A stretch of DNA of 64,000 nucleotides from Trichoderma breve (GCF_028502605.1 NC_079235.1:1550001-1614000); one strand, 5' to 3'; numbered from the stretch's first letter, positions 1 to 12,800 are shown. The notes: generated by a model not told the origin, from the sequence alone. Program-made: numbers and translations.

Positions 1-396
1 CACGTCGCTGGGAAGCGGGAAGATGGTGGCGAGTCGGACGGACGGGCCACGAGCATCCCCTTGGACAACACCACCCGTCATCAGTCGCAGGAAGTCGGGA
101 GGGACGCTGTAGAACGAGAAATGATAGTCATTTTCTCGGACCCAGGTCACCTGGGGGACGTGGCTGTAGTATGCAGGGGCACACTCGCCACAGCATGGCT
201 GGTCAACTCGGGAGGTGGTAGCCATGCAGTGATAGACACGATGAACCGCGCAGAAATGGTAGTTGTAACCCGGAGAAGTCATCTCCCAGTGATGAAGTAT
301 AGGGTTCTTCGACTGGGAGTCTTCTTCGGCAACATTGTAGCAACGGTAGATGCAATCCCGCATATAGCCAAGGCGGTAGCTAGCGCTGAGATCCAT
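1..396 (-). CDS. Hypothetical protein, 5' part, runs off left edge
   Basis: An open frame on the minus strand starts with ATG at 396 and stays open for 132 codons to the first base of the window, so the C-terminus is missing. I do not recognise the family. The visible part begins MDLSASYRLGYMRDCIYRCY and is rich in Cys, His, Tyr and Trp, including a CCGEC cluster near residue 79. There is no signal peptide or obvious membrane segment. The start is the first ATG of the frame, and a long CT/GA-rich leader without a competing gene lies upstream at 400-900. The absence of stops and the aromatic, Cys-rich composition argue for a real gene, but it could be a chance open frame or one exon of a larger gene. 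Confidence 0.45.
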   Translation of the reverse strand, partial: MDLSASYRLGYMRDCIYRCYNVAEEDSQSKNPILHHWEMTSPGYNYHFCAVHRVYHCMATTSRVDQPCCGECAPAYYSHVPQVTWVRENDYHFSFYSVPPDFLRLMTGGVVQGDARGPSVRLATIFPLPSDV

Positions 397-2093
397 CTTG
401 AGAGCAAGATGCTAAGGCTGTTCCAAAGTCTAGAGTGTCAGCGAGAGTTCACACTGTAGGCATGATGGCAGAGGCTAGAATTTGAAACAGTAGAGATGCA
501 GGGAGAAGAAGATAACTTGCTCACGAAGGGGGGTTGTTTGATGCTGATAGATTGATAGGGATCTTCTCGCTGGTATTGAGTGATTGCTAAGTGAGTGATG
601 GTAGTGATGATGCTTGAGAGAGAGCGTTGTTGATCGAACAAGACTCGGTTGAAGGTGGGTGAAGATGGAAGGAAGAAGAGGAAAGAAAGCAAGGGAACGC
701 GTCAGAAGAAAACAAATACACGGGGCAACGGGGACTGGAAAACCACCAGCTGGCAGATCAGTAACACGGTCAACCTCAACGCGTGCTGGGCACAAATAAA
801 AACAAGGTACTGGTAGAGACTGGCGGCCAGCTGTCAAAAACGTTTTATATCCAATGAGGAAAATGGACGGACGGACGAGGAGATGCAAAATCAGTAACCA
901 GCTGGCAAATGATGGCTGTCAGGGGCAACGCGAACACTCGGGGACAACGATAGAAGTAGAGGCGTGTATCTGGCCAAAGATGCGTGGGTGTAAAATATGA
1001 ACGAATGATGATTATAGATGGAAAAAGAGAGCTTGAAATTGTATTAAAGATGGAGAGGATGGAGGTGATATTTATTACTACGGACGAGGAAGGGGGGGCT
1101 TGGTTGCGCTGGACTCTTCCGTGCACGGCACTTTCGTACAAATATCAGAGCATAATCTGCCACCGGCTATTTTCATTTTACGGCAAGAATTCAAATCATT
1201 GCGATATCGTAATTCAATTGGTCTATAGTGCATCTCAGCAACTTTCGTATCCTGTATAGTTGATATAGATGCTGTGTTTGGCCTAATAGGAGAAAAAGCT
1301 TAGAGTGTTCATGGGCATCTACCTACTAGGTGCCTTATCTAAAATCCTCCTCTCACGAATGGCTTCTCTCTCTCCTTTGTATATACCGTGGATTCATCTA
1401 GGTATAATTTACATCTCTGTGTTCTATCAACTGTTCCTACTCGCCATATCAAGTAGTAAGGCATCAACACCTCCAGTAAAACACAATCAGGTAAAGCGCT
1501 GGCCCGAAAAGAACAAGGCCCCTTGTCATTAACAACTCCCAGATGCGGCAAAAGGAATGCGGAAGAAAATACATTATCCAATCATACGCTGCCGTCTAGA
1601 TTGTTTCGGCATATTTGATCTATCTTTTGATGATGCTGATATCCAGGATTTCTCAACAGCCTTTGACCCACCGATCGCTTTCTAGGGCGGTTCACATTTC
1701 CGCGCCGCTTATTTCCCACTTAATACAGATCACGACACAAATCCCGAGGTATCAACTGCGTGCTTATTCTGACGAAACACTAATCACAGATCCCATGATG
1801 CCATATATAAGGATGTAGACAGTTATGTCAGAATCCTGATTAATCAACGGATGAATCCATCCACGGAATTCTCATCCCCACGCCGCCGCTTTTTTTCCAT
1901 GGACCGAACTACGGTAATCTGCCATTCCCGATCCAAGCCGCGGGGCAACAGTAATTCCCCGTTCCAGACAAACTACCATCATAGTTTAGCTAGAGCTCAC
2001 CTCAGCTCTCTAGCTGTTGCTGTTGGGTCCCTTTTTTTTGTTGGCCTGCGGAGCCGATTCCGCTTCTCTCCTCCTTCTTCACTTCCCTCGGCT
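397..2093. other. Intergenic region, divergent promoters
   Basis: No convincing gene is seen here. The short open frames are low-complexity leader sequence of the leftmost minus-strand gene (about 400-900) or AT-rich spacer. The right end leads into the promoter of the Dabb gene. Confidence 0.5.
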
Positions 2094-2105
2094 TATTATA
2101 TATAG
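2094..2105 (+). promoter_or_regulatory. TATA-like element just upstream of the Dabb gene
   Basis: A TATTATATATAG stretch ends only 6 bases before the first ATG (2112) of the Dabb gene. If it acts as a TATA box at the usual distance of 30 or more bases, transcription would begin downstream of that ATG. The second in-frame ATG (2223) would then be the start. The position is seen in the sequence; its function is inferred. Confidence 0.35.
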
Positions 2106-2111
2106 TCTCCC

Positions 2112-2714
2112 ATGACCTCCCGTGTGCTTCGGCCTCTGGCTCTCAACTCCAAGCAATTTGCCCCGCGCCCATCAATTCAGTACCCCGCCGCCCTCAGATT
2201 CTTTTCCTCAGCATCCGTCAAAATGGCAGACCGCGTCCACCGAATCACCATGTTCAAGCTCCCCAGCGAGGAGAGCCAGAAGAAGCTCATCGAGGAGTAC
2301 AAGACCCTCAAGGAGAACAACCGAAAGGTGAATTGAGCTCTTCTTTCCCTTATTAAATATGAAGCTACATACTTTGGGCGCAGTGATCACATCAAATCCA
2401 GCCCCTCATGAAAATGCCCCTCACTCTTTGACTCCAGGGGAGATTCTCAAAAAGCTGACCTGACTTGTGTATAATTCCAGGACGGCCAGCCTTACATCCT
2501 CTCCATAGCCGCTGGCCCCGCCGAGCCCGACCAGCGCTCCCAGGGCTTCACCTTCGTCTCAAAGTCCGAGTTTGCCAGCCTCGAGGACATGAAGTACTAC
2601 GACGAGGAGTGTGTCGCCCACCAGGCCCTCAAGAAGGTGGCCATGACTCTTGGTGTCGAGGGCATCATGACCGTCTACTTCAAGCCCCAGGTCGTCGGAG
2701 GTGTCGCGCCCTGA
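2112..2714 (+). CDS. Stress-responsive A/B barrel (Dabb) domain protein
   Basis: Two exons, 2112-2327 and 2481-2714, join in phase 0 across a 153-nt intron and give 149 residues. The part from the second Met (residue 38, base 2223) reads MADRVHRITMFKLP and continues with the Dabb pattern: a beta strand, an E/K-rich helix, the SKSEFASLEDMKYYDEE segment and a final VYFKPQV strand. Dabb proteins are small dimeric ferredoxin-like barrels; the role of the fungal ones is poorly known. The 37 residues before it contain Arg and Ser but no acidic residue and end RFFSSASVK, which looks like a mitochondrial targeting peptide. The ATG at 2112 has C at -3 (weak context) and that at 2223 has A at -3 (strong), so a short cytosolic form may dominate. 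Confidence 0.8.
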
Positions 2715-3217
2715 AAAAAGCCGTTCCTCTCTGATCTGATGGAGTCCGGGACAAAAATGTTCGATGCAAGTAAGCGCTTGCATTGAGATGAAAATAGACG
2801 CCCGCCTTTAGAAGAAGACAAAAAAAATAAAAATAAAATAAAGTAAACTCAACACAAAAAAATAACTTTACTGTGACGGAATAAGCATGACTCCATAGTG
2901 ATTAGAATGGCTGTTATACTAATCAATCAGGTAGTTATTGCATGTGCCTCATCTTGGCATCTTTGGAATTTGCTGCGCGAGGTGCAATGAATTGCAAGAC
3001 TAACGCTACCACAGCCCCCACGCAACACCATCATTACATCATGTTGATTCCGACATCTAGATCTAACCAGCGGCCAGCGTCTCGCTTTGACGTCAAACAT
3101 TTCTCGTCAAATCCAACAACATCACTCTTCAATCGAAACAAACAACCAAGCATCCAACCAACCTCGCTCAATTCTCATTTTCAGCCCACCACCTCCATCT
3201 CCTCAGGATAATCCATC
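2715..3217. other. Intergenic: Dabb 3' region and cupin promoter
   Basis: There is an AT-rich 3' UTR/terminator-like part around 2815-2870 (A-rich run with AATAAAATAAA-like words). A C/A-rich 5' leader for the downstream gene follows from about 3100. No gene is seen. Confidence 0.5.
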
Positions 3218-3778
3218 ATGAGTGCCAACAACATCAACCTCGATCCAACTCCCCTCTCCAACCTCCGAATCTCCAAACACCAAATCCCAGCCCACGACCT
3301 CATCCCCAACTCATCTCTCCAGTCAAAGCCCCTCATCATCTACCACTCCGCATTCTCCCCTGCACAAGCCTCGCCAGATCAGATCGAATCCCATCTCCTC
3401 AGAATCGGCGTCGTCACCCCTCAATGGCGCTACACCATGTATAACACCACGCACTTCCACAGTACGACTCACGAGGTCTTATGCGTCACAGCCGGTCGTG
3501 CCAAGCTGTGTTTTGGAGGCGAGTGCAATCCCGGGCGCGTTGAGCCGGTGGTCAAGAGGGGAGACGTCATCATCGTTCCAGCTGGGGTCAGCCATCGTCT
3601 ACTAGAAGACAAAGATCGCGATCCGTTCCTCATGGTCGGAAGCTATCCTAATGGCAACAACTGGGACATGTGTTACGGTAAACATGGTGAGGAGTCAATG
3701 ATCAACAATATCAAGAATTTGCCGTGGTTTAGTAAAGACCCCATCTACGGTGATGAGGGTCCTGTACTAGACGCATGA
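3218..3778 (+). CDS. Single-domain cupin protein (YjlB-like)
   Basis: Intronless 186-residue protein. Cupin motif 1 is complete: His79-x-His81, Glu86 and Gly93, in HFHSTTHEVL. Motif 2 is complete as Gly115, Pro121, Gly123 and His126, in GDVIIVPAGVSHR. These give the three His and one Glu that bind a metal in cupins. The conserved tail (GSYPNGNNWDMCYG, then a segment ending in GDEGPVL) resembles the YjlB-type cupins found in bacteria and fungi, whose substrate is unknown. The start ATG follows a C/A-rich leader. The protein is probably soluble and cytosolic; no signal peptide is visible. It faces the convergent MFS gene. Membership of the secondary-metabolite locus is possible (some pathway enzymes are cupins), but nothing in the sequence shows it. 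Confidence 0.8.
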   Translation: MSANNINLDPTPLSNLRISKHQIPAHDLIPNSSLQSKPLIIYHSAFSPAQASPDQIESHLLRIGVVTPQWRYTMYNTTHFHSTTHEVLCVTAGRAKLCFGGECNPGRVEPVVKRGDVIIVPAGVSHRLLEDKDRDPFLMVGSYPNGNNWDMCYGKHGEESMINNIKNLPWFSKDPIYGDEGPVLDA

Positions 3779-4178
3779 CTGTAAGCTGATGTCTTTCATT
3801 CTTCCATTCGGCTTATTTGTTCTTTCTTTAATAACAACAAGGGAGAAGCAACAATCCATATCTTATATAATACATTCATCTAATCGACCGCCATTAATGA
3901 CATCAAAGCTATAATACCAGACAAGAACATATAAGTTGCTGGCTCTTGATCAAATTGTTCCAAAAATAAGCACATAGCATAGCGAAACATCTTATGAAGA
4001 GGATAAAATGAGAAGCGATCCACCGCAACCAGAGTTTATACCATAACTTTACCTCGAATTTGAAGGCTATCATGTTGCATTACTTGATGACATGTCCTGT
4101 GGAGACACGGAATCCAACACGGTGTCGAAATACTGCCGCATACCTAGGGAGACGTGATTCAAATAATGATATGCCATG
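3779..4178. other. Convergent intergenic spacer
   Basis: Four hundred bases of AT-rich sequence lie between two convergent genes. It presumably holds both 3' UTRs; no gene is seen. Confidence 0.5.
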
Positions 4179-6215
4179 TCAGACGATTTGGTGGGTGTTG
4201 TGAAGATCCGTCATTTCTGTCTCCGATTCACTGCCGCGCCGCGAGAATTGATCTTCTTTGGACCTTGAACTCACGATTCTCAATGGCGTGGGATGCCTCT
4301 CTAGGGTGAAAAGGGCAGCAATCACCATGACTGAGCAAATGCAAGCCAATATCTTAATCTCTTCAGAGTACGCTCCAGCATAGACGGTCTTAACGAGATC
4401 TCGCTGGTCGACTGGAAGTTGCAACCCTGACAGGGGAGATCGATGAAGGCTCTCGAGTTGCCCTTCGGTTAAGTGACCTTCTAGATATCGGTTAACGTGA
4501 ATGTTAAATATGACTGTGCAGATTGAAAGGCCTATGCTGCCCCCTAACACTCGGGCCTGGGCAACAGCCCCTTGTGCTGTAGCTTTCTCACTCGACTCAG
4601 CTGTGGAAATGCTCGTCACAATTGTCGTTGCCGAAAAACAGAGACCGACCCCCAGTCCAAATATTGCTTGGTAGGCATACTGAGACGGCTCCGCACTATT
4701 TGCTCCCGATCGAGTCGTCATCAGTCCCAGTCCCAAGAGTTGGAGGCAGGATGATCCAATGAGCGTATACGATGTGTTGTTCTGTTTGCTGGATATTGCG
4801 CCACCCAAGAATGATCCGACTGCACAGGCGCCAAGAAGTGGAAAGAGGTGAATACCAGCCATGAGAGCATCCTCACCATGCACGATTTGAAACCGCTCCG
4901 GAATAATAACTGTCAAGGAAATATACGGAAATCCCGTAAGAAGAGTGAGTCTGTTTCGCGTCAAGTCTTGTTCAAAGGTGTTCAGGGAGATTAAACTCTT
5001 ACAAGAGGCTTGACGCATAGACCCTGTGCAACATCAAACGGATTGGAAATATTGGCTCAATATGGCGATGCCTTTTCGAATCAAGGACCACCTCCCAATA
5101 AATAAATGCGGCCCAGCTTACCCCCGATATAACAAGGGCTGATATGATAACCGGACTGGACCAAGCAAAAGTCTGGGAACCGGCCTGCTGAATAGCAAAA
5201 ACGAGCAGTGATGAGCTACAAAGTAGAGTAGCGCTACCGATGAAGTCTATACTCGCGAAGGCCTCCCAAGAAAGTAGGTGAGAGACGTCTTCCAGGGGCC
5301 AGAAGCTCGTAATAGCAAGAATGGCAACTAGTCCAAAGGGAATACTATCGTAGGTACATATCAGTAAACGTTTAGCACAGTTCGGGCGCGTCGGGCCTTT
5401 GCAGACTCACTTGAGGTTGAAAAGCCATCTCCAATCAGAGAGTCTCGATATTAGGCCTCCAAGAAGAGGACCAAGAACGAAGGCTATGGCAAGTGTTGCT
5501 CCGATCATAGCTCCGATCAGGCTGGGCCGGTGTACAGGGCCGACTTCAACAAGTGCTATCTGGGTCAAACTGTACAACCCAGATGCTCCTATGCCTTGAA
5601 AAGCACGACATACGATACTGATGGACATGTGTCACTATCGTCTTTCCTTCTATTTTGCAATGCTGGGGATTGGGACCATACGTACAGTGCAGTCATGTGT
5701 TTTGAATTGGCACAGCCCAAGGAAAATCCAGAAAAGATGACCCAAGAAAGAACTAAAATGTTCTTCCGCCCATATATGTCGCTCATTTTTGAAATGCAGA
5801 CGGCGAACCCTACAAAGGTTGGTTAGAGAAGCCGAATCTGTACGCGTGCGAACACAGGAACTCGAACCCATATAGGTCAGCAGATATGCCAACACAATCC
5901 ACGGTGCATTGACAAAGTCGCCCAAGTCGTTCGATATTGTTACCAACGACGTCGACACAATCGTCGTATCGAGGGTCGAGATCAAAAGTCCAACGAGGAG
6001 CCTACATCCGTTAGGACAGCAAGACTCGAGGAGGGAAAGTCATACGTTATAACGAGGGCCGCCTGATGCAAACCCGTCACTTGCGACGAGCTTCCATAGC
6101 CAATTTTTGCGCGTGAAGCCTCGTCGTTCATGGAATTGGAGGCCTGTGATCCTGCCACCATCTGTCCCAAGGATGGATTTGGGTACGAGAGTGACACACG
6201 ATACTCTGTTGTCAT
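4179..6215 (-). CDS. MFS drug:H+ antiporter, DHA2 type (14 TM), probable metabolite exporter
   Basis: Six exons on the minus strand: 6215-6046, 6001-5868, 5809-5686, 5617-5411, 5344-5003 and 4950-4179. They join in frame to 582 residues, so the gene looks intact. After a polar N-terminus of about 55 residues come the DHA2 hallmarks: LLISTLDTTIVSTSL in TM1, the motif-A loop KMSDIYGRKN, AFQGIGASG in TM4, motif C as LGPLLGGLIS, and the WRWLFNLNIPFG segment before TM7. A string of hydrophobic helices and a short charged tail follow. The family exports small toxic or secondary metabolites using proton motive force at the plasma membrane or vesicles. The gene is divergent from the PKS across a 3.6-kb gap, so export or self-protection for that pathway is a reasonable inference. 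The donor of intron 2 (GTTCGA) is unusual and is the least certain junction. Confidence 0.85.
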
Positions 6216-9200
6216 GATTATTGGGGAGAGCGAATATTTTTCTTTCGATGATTTGTGAGAAAACAGTACAGTCTGCTCAAAGAAGTCAGAGTCAGGAGTT
6301 CAGCTTAGTTGTTGCAACACTTGGATCTTGAGCAGGTAGACAAAGAAGAAAGGGGAAGAGAAGCGCGATGTTTTGAAGCCGAACTGTTTGTTACCGAGGT
6401 CTATTGAGGAGAAGGAGAAAGGTCGGCAAAGATAAATTTGCTGATAGAGAAGGTCAATCGCACCACGCGTCGCCATCACAGGGAAGGAACTGCTCACGCT
6501 ACAAGTCCAGATCGATTTGAGACAAGGCGCAACTTCTTCGTGAAACTACAAAGTATCAGCCTCTAAGACTTTCGAACCCCAAAATGAAGAAACTTGTCAC
6601 CATTCGAGCCCTTTTGCGTCGATTCAGGCTCCTATGATAAATCATACACGATCCTGGCCATCCTCGGGCTGTGGGAGCTGTGAGAGCCGAAGTCAGACAT
6701 AGTCGTGCTGAGACAGGCCGGCGAGTCGGGGAGATGGATGACGGTCCCTGTCCAAGAGGAGGATGCTCATTGAATAAGTATCCGAAACATTCTCTCGGCT
6801 CGGTTGCACCTGTACGGCTCGTGGAGCTGTATGTAGCCTGCGTCTTACAGGAGAGGCGTGACCACGCTGTCCAGCAGGCTCCTGAGAATGCGTATGCGAG
6901 CAGCTATTCATTCACCGGCTTCTCATCTCGGCGGCAACATCATCACGGTCTTGCTCAAGTGTTTCAGGATTTCCTTCTCTCTACGCTTAATGGATACTAG
7001 GAACGGCCGAATACTCTATTAGCGGACGGGACAGCGGGTATCGGAAGGGTAACTGAGCCAGAGTGACACTGTTGTATGATGCCGAGGCAGCAATTGCGTG
7101 GCAACGGCCTTTCTGGTATATGTCGCGATGTTATACCGCTACCGTTAGAGACAGGTCGCAAATTGCACACGTCGCGCCAGATGCCGGCTGGCATTTGACG
7201 CCAGCAACGAGCCGTTCGTTTGCGCTGCGGTTACACCTCATCTTGCTTCGACCAGTCAGACGTATGCAATGGGACAGCAGTTGCGTGGAAAACTAACGAT
7301 CAGTTGCTGAACCGGTTCCACAAGAGGCTTGTTTCATCGCACGAGGATCTGAACTAGCATGCTGCCGCTTAAGCCGCCTTGCAAGAGATCTGGCGGCTGG
7401 TGCCCAAAACAGTTGGCATTGGTAGCCCATTGCACGGCCCGTTGCATCGGTATATGATCGACTCAGCTATCAAATCTATGATATACACTTCGAAATTATG
7501 CAGAGCGGATTATTGGGCCGAGTCCTAAATGTTTGTTTGGGAGAAGAGGCGACGGACGACTACGGGGATCCCGCAAAGGCCTCCGTGGCATTCCTCCACC
7601 AACGCCGTTAGGCGTCCGCTCGGCTTTGCCGTTCCCTGTGTTACATGGTCACGGGAGCTAGGAAATTGTCGAATCACAAGTTACAGACCATGATCTCTAG
7701 GTCAATGAAGCTGAGACTATACAGTTCTCGGCCTGTTAGGCTGTCAGTGTGCCTGCTTGGCTGGTCTTGGAAATGAGGGTAAACTCTTTTTGTCAACCCA
7801 GGTAAGTCTCACATCTTGAAACACTTCAACTCTGCATCTAGACATGCTTACAAGGCTCGGTGAATGTCATTTTCAGTAAATGCTTGGAAGCGGAAAAGGG
7901 AAAGAAAAAAGAAAAAACGCGGAATACCGCATGTTGAGCCCCACGAGAGATGCTGCTTCTGTCCGGCGGTGTTGGCGGGTCAAGATGTATGGAGCTTCCA
8001 TATTAATCTGACAAGCCAGTTCCACGGTAACGGATCTCAGCAAGCATCATATGATGAACTCTAATCGAGCAACTGCGCAATCGATGCGTGATTCCGTAGC
8101 TAAACTTGGATCACTCTCGAGCACATACCGGAGAACCGGTTTCCTAGTGCCGTCGGCTTGGAACTATCCCTTACCGCCATAACCGTCCGATACTAGGATC
8201 TTGAGTTAATATTCTCGCATTCTAAGTAGCCTTGCCACCAATGCGTCGTCCAACGATGCTAGACGCATCTGTTCATTTTCATGTTCTGGTTGCGGGCTCG
8301 CATGGATTTCGTTGACGCCTCTCTTTGTGCAAGTTTCTTTCTGAAAGGGCTTTGAACTGCATCATCATACATGAATTAATCTCGAATTCCATATTCGAAG
8401 AATTGCACTTGAACGTATCTGATACGTGCCTTAAGTCGGACGTTGTCGCATCGTCTCTTCTCCAGTTTCTTGATTCATCAGCCTCAGAAGTCCTGAATTC
8501 GTCACGCAGCAATATCGGTCAACTAGCACTAAGACTAAATGTCTGTACCCGAGCATTATGCCACTGTCTACTGAGTGGAGATGTTAGACCGCAGCTTGTA
8601 TGGACGGGAAGGATGTCACTAAGTTCTTCTGTTGATCTCTTTGTTGAACAATGTCGGTGTGTCTACGGCATGGTCTTCCTTCAGGCCAAAAATATGCAGC
8701 GTGGCGGGATCGAAAAATCAGAGACGTCAAAGAGCCATGTTCATTTTCTATCACTCAGAGATACTATTCATTACCCCATACCCCGAGAATGGAAGTGTGA
8801 AGAAAATGGAGTCTATGAACCATTGCCGTGATTTCCAGAAAAGTCATTGACAGGGATTAATGACCAAATCTGATCCGAGTCAATGGAGATGCAGCTACTC
8901 TTTTCAGCCGCCGGATCCAAGGTGGCCTACCCTCATTGGTCGATCGGATGCCTTAGATGCAATCTTCGGGAGGATTCCATTCCTTTGGGCAATGCCTGCG
9001 AGGCTCTTACTTGCAGAAAAGCCCTGGGGCTAATACACTTGCGCGGCATATTGCGTATAAGCTTGTCAGATAAACAGTGCTAATCTTCTGGGCATTCCTA
9101 CAATCTATCACTCCGATGCTCCATGTTTCATCTGCAGGAGCATGGGTCAGCTTCCTGCAGGATTCCCAATACCACTCTTTGTCTCATGGGTCAACACTTT

Positions 9201-9601
9201 AGCAAATATCGTCACCACAGCGGCCCGTTTCCGGATTAGAAGCTGCATTTCTGGTCACTTAATGCGGGTAGTGCGCACACTTTACATCAATAGTAGATGA
9301 TCCGCATCTTCATCTATTGGCTGAGCTCTGCGCGTTTGTTTACCGCCATTGAGATGCCCGTTGCCAAGCCTCTTGCATTCAACCAACTCCTTTTGGATGA
9401 TCCCTCCGATGGCTCATTCACTGTGGGTGGTGTAGAAGCGCCTTGGATGCGATGGAGTGCGTCACTATAGATAGGAAGCTTGCCTAAGCTAGTATCAACG
9501 CGGTGAGGCGTCAATACTCCGTTTGTATAGAAGAGTGAGTGTGGGTGTGTGGACTCTGCTGGTGTGTAGGTGTGCAAACGACCTCATCAAACCTTTCTCT
9601 G
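6216..9601. other. Long gap between MFS and PKS genes
   Basis: About 3.4 kb with no gene I can support. Several short open frames exist (for example 6671-7000 plus and 8325-8831 plus, 168 codons), but none shows a recognisable domain, an intron-exon pattern or continuity with neighbours. There are no inverted terminal repeats and no transposase or reverse-transcriptase motifs. It may contain the shared promoter of the divergent pair and worn remains of former cluster genes. Confidence 0.4.
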
Positions 9602-9608
9602 TATAAGA
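9602..9608 (+). promoter_or_regulatory. Candidate TATA box of the PKS gene
   Basis: TATAAGA lies about 210 bases before the PKS start and is followed by a pyrimidine-rich stretch typical of fungal 5' leaders. Position and sequence are the only support. Confidence 0.3.
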
Positions 9609-9818
9609 ACACTTCGAGGGCTCCTTGCTCCACACTTCATTGGCTCTTCTTCACATCTACTCTCTGAGCACTTCACTCTATCAACTTCATCTACGCCCTC
9701 GAACCCTTGTTGTTTTATATCACTGCACCTCCCCCTTGGCCCGATTACTACTCCCCAGAGACTCTATTACTCATATGAAGAGAGGGAGTGGTTCCTCCTC
9801 ATCTTGGAATAATACATC

Positions 9819-12800
9819 ATGTGTGAACCTCCGAGAAGAGAAGGCCAGAACGTTGGCTCCAGTATTGTAGATGATATCGCCATTGTTGGACTTGCATTAC
9901 GATTCCCAGGCGACGCTACTTCGCCACAAAAGCTCTGGGATGTGTTAGAGCGGAAAGAGTCTCAATGGTCTGAGTTTCCTAAAGACCGGCTCAATATTGA
10001 TGGCTATTATCACCCGAGCAATCAGAGGCTGGGAAGTGTACGCTCTCATGAGGGTTCTTTATATGTTTCAGAAACTGTACTGACTTGTTGCAGCTTTCAT
10101 TTCGAGGAGGTCATTTTTTGAAGGATGACATCAGCGCATTTGACGCTCCTGTAAGAACACCTGAAAGCAAGACTGAAGTTGAGCAAACATTAATGAGAAT
10201 AACACAGTTCTTTTCGATCCCGACAGAGGAAGCAAACGCAGTTGATCCCCAGCAGCGTATACTCCTTGAGGTCTCATACGAAGCGCTTGAGAATGGTACG
10301 TTGTATCCAGCGTTGGGGCTGGTTCCACAAGACTAAATACACTGACGTGTGTAATAATCATTAGCTGGTATTCGGAAAGAAGATATTGACGGGAGTGATG
10401 CTGCGGTCTATGTAGGCTCATTTGTCAAAGGTCAGTTCAACACTAGCTACTTGTCTTTTCGGAGATCCTTCAGGAATGTTTATCTAACGTTACACAACAC
10501 TAGATTACGAATATATCAGCCTCCGCGATCAGAATTGGGGGCCAAAGTATGCCGCAACAGGAAATGGGATTGCTATCATGTCAAATCGTATATCGTATTT
10601 CCTCAACCTACATGGCCCAAGCATGACAGTGGACACTGGCTGCAGCTCCAGTCTTATTGCGGTTCACTTGGCTGCTCAGAGTCTTCGAACTGGGGAGACA
10701 TCACTAGTAAGAAGCTGAACGAGTGTCTTGGCCCCTGAATGACTTCGACTGACCTTGCTATCAGGCTTTGGCTGCGGGCACTGGCATGATTTTGTCTCCG
10801 GAAACTATGCTCCCCATGACGGCGTTAAATTTCCTCAGCCCGGATGGGAAATGCTTCACTTTCGATTCCCGAGCCAATGGTTATGGCAGAGGTGAAGGTA
10901 TTGGTGTTGTAGTCATGAAGCGTCTGACAGATGCGATCCGTGACAACGATACTATTCACGCTGTCATGCGAGCTAGCAATATTAACCAAGATGGTCGCAC
11001 CAAAGGTATGTTAACAGCATCATATAATGGCCAATTTCTTCCAAGAGAGAGGCAATATACTAACGAGATGCCAGGTATTACTTTTCCCAGCGGAGACGCC
11101 CAGGTTGCCAATATTCGTGCCGTTTATGATTCAGCTGGTCTTGATTTTGCTCAGACCGGCTACATCGAATGTCATGGCACGGGAACGCAGGCCGGTGATT
11201 GGCAAGAGCTCCAGGCTATCTCTCAAAGTATCGCTTCTGTCCGCACAGTTGATAACCCAATCATGGTGGGCTCTATCAAAACCAATATCGGCCATCTTGA
11301 GGGTGCAGCCGGGATTGCTGGCTTGATCAAAGGAGTATTGGCTCTAGAACGCGGCCGTGTGCCGCCAAATATCAACTTTATTAAGGGGAATCCCAAGATT
11401 GACTTCAAGAATTGGCGAGTGAAGGTGATTAAAGCCTCCGATCCTCAGTCATGCAATTTACTAACTGTATATTAGGTCCCTACGGAAGTTACAGACTGGC
11501 CTATCGCCGGCATTCGTCGTGTCAGTGTCAATTCCTTCGGATTTGGAGGCTCTAACGCGCACGTCGTTATAGATGAAGCTCCAGGCTATCTTGCGCTAAA
11601 GGGGTTGAATGCAAACCACTCCTCTACCGACGTTATACCACCGAGTAAGACTGGAGTCTCAGCTGAAAAGAAACCCGAAGCTCGGTTGTTTTGTTACTCA
11701 GCAAACGACAATGCTGGTGTTGTTCGCGTCATGAGATCTCACCTCCAGTTTCTTGAGTCTATTCAAAGAGATGCTGGGGATTCTTTTCTCAACTATTCTT
11801 ATACTCTAGGCTGCCGCCGATCGAATTTAGAATGGAAAGGTTTTATCATAGCCGAATCAGCATCAAACCTTATGGCTAAGATTCAACTTTTCGATTCGAG
11901 TCATTTGGCTCGCTCGTCGTTGAAGAAGCAACACAAGCTAGGATTCGTCTTTTGTGGCCAGGGCTCCCAGTGGGCGAAAATGGGCGCAGATCTTATGTCT
12001 TTCAACGTGTATAGCGCCAGCCTTAAGGAGGCCAGTTGCTTCTTGCAAATTGTGTTGGGCTCTCGTTTCGATCTTTTGAAAGAGATTCTTCGAGGAGGTG
12101 AGGATACACGCATATCTGATCCTGAAATCTCCCAGCCTGCAACGACCGCTCTTCAAGTTGCTCTTGTCGACTTGCTCAAGTCTTTTAATATCCAGCCCAA
12201 GTATGTACTTGGACATTCTTCTGGAGAAATTGCCGCCGCGTATGCCTCAGGAGCCATATCGCGATATGATGCCTGGAGAATCGCCTACTATCGCGGCCTC
12301 GCTGCCGCCAGCATTCCGTTCAGGGCCTCGAAGTTGAAAGGAGGCATGATGGTTGTTGGAATGTCAACTGAAGAAGTGTCAGCATATCTTGCTAAAATTA
12401 ACAAGTCTGCACAAATCGCTTGCATAAACAGTCCTCGATCCATCACAATATCCGGCCAAGCGGAAGCCATCGAGTTTATCACTCAGGATCTGCGCCAAAA
12501 GAACATATTCAACAGGGTCCTAAATGTCAAGGTTGCCTACCATTCTTCTCATATGAAGCTCGTTGAAGATGATTACGTTGCTGCTCTTGATGAAATTGTT
12601 TCCAGAGACTGTTTTGAGGGAGTCAGGATGTTCTCTTCTGTCACTGGCAAAGAGGTGATGGGAAGCGATTTAAATGCCAAGTATTGGGCAGATAACATGG
12701 TTTCTCCCGTTCAATATGTTGGCGCTGTTCAGTCACTCATGAGCCTTCCGCCAGATGATCTCCCAGATGCTTTGGTCGAACTCAGTCCCAGTGCAGTTCT

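Noticed and set aside
8325..8831. 168-codon plus-strand frame between MFS and PKS
   Set aside because: Sequence matches nothing I know and lacks gene context; left as part of the gap.
6216..9601. Transposon in the MFS-PKS gap
   Set aside because: No terminal inverted repeats, LTRs, target-site duplications or transposase/reverse-transcriptase motifs found by eye.
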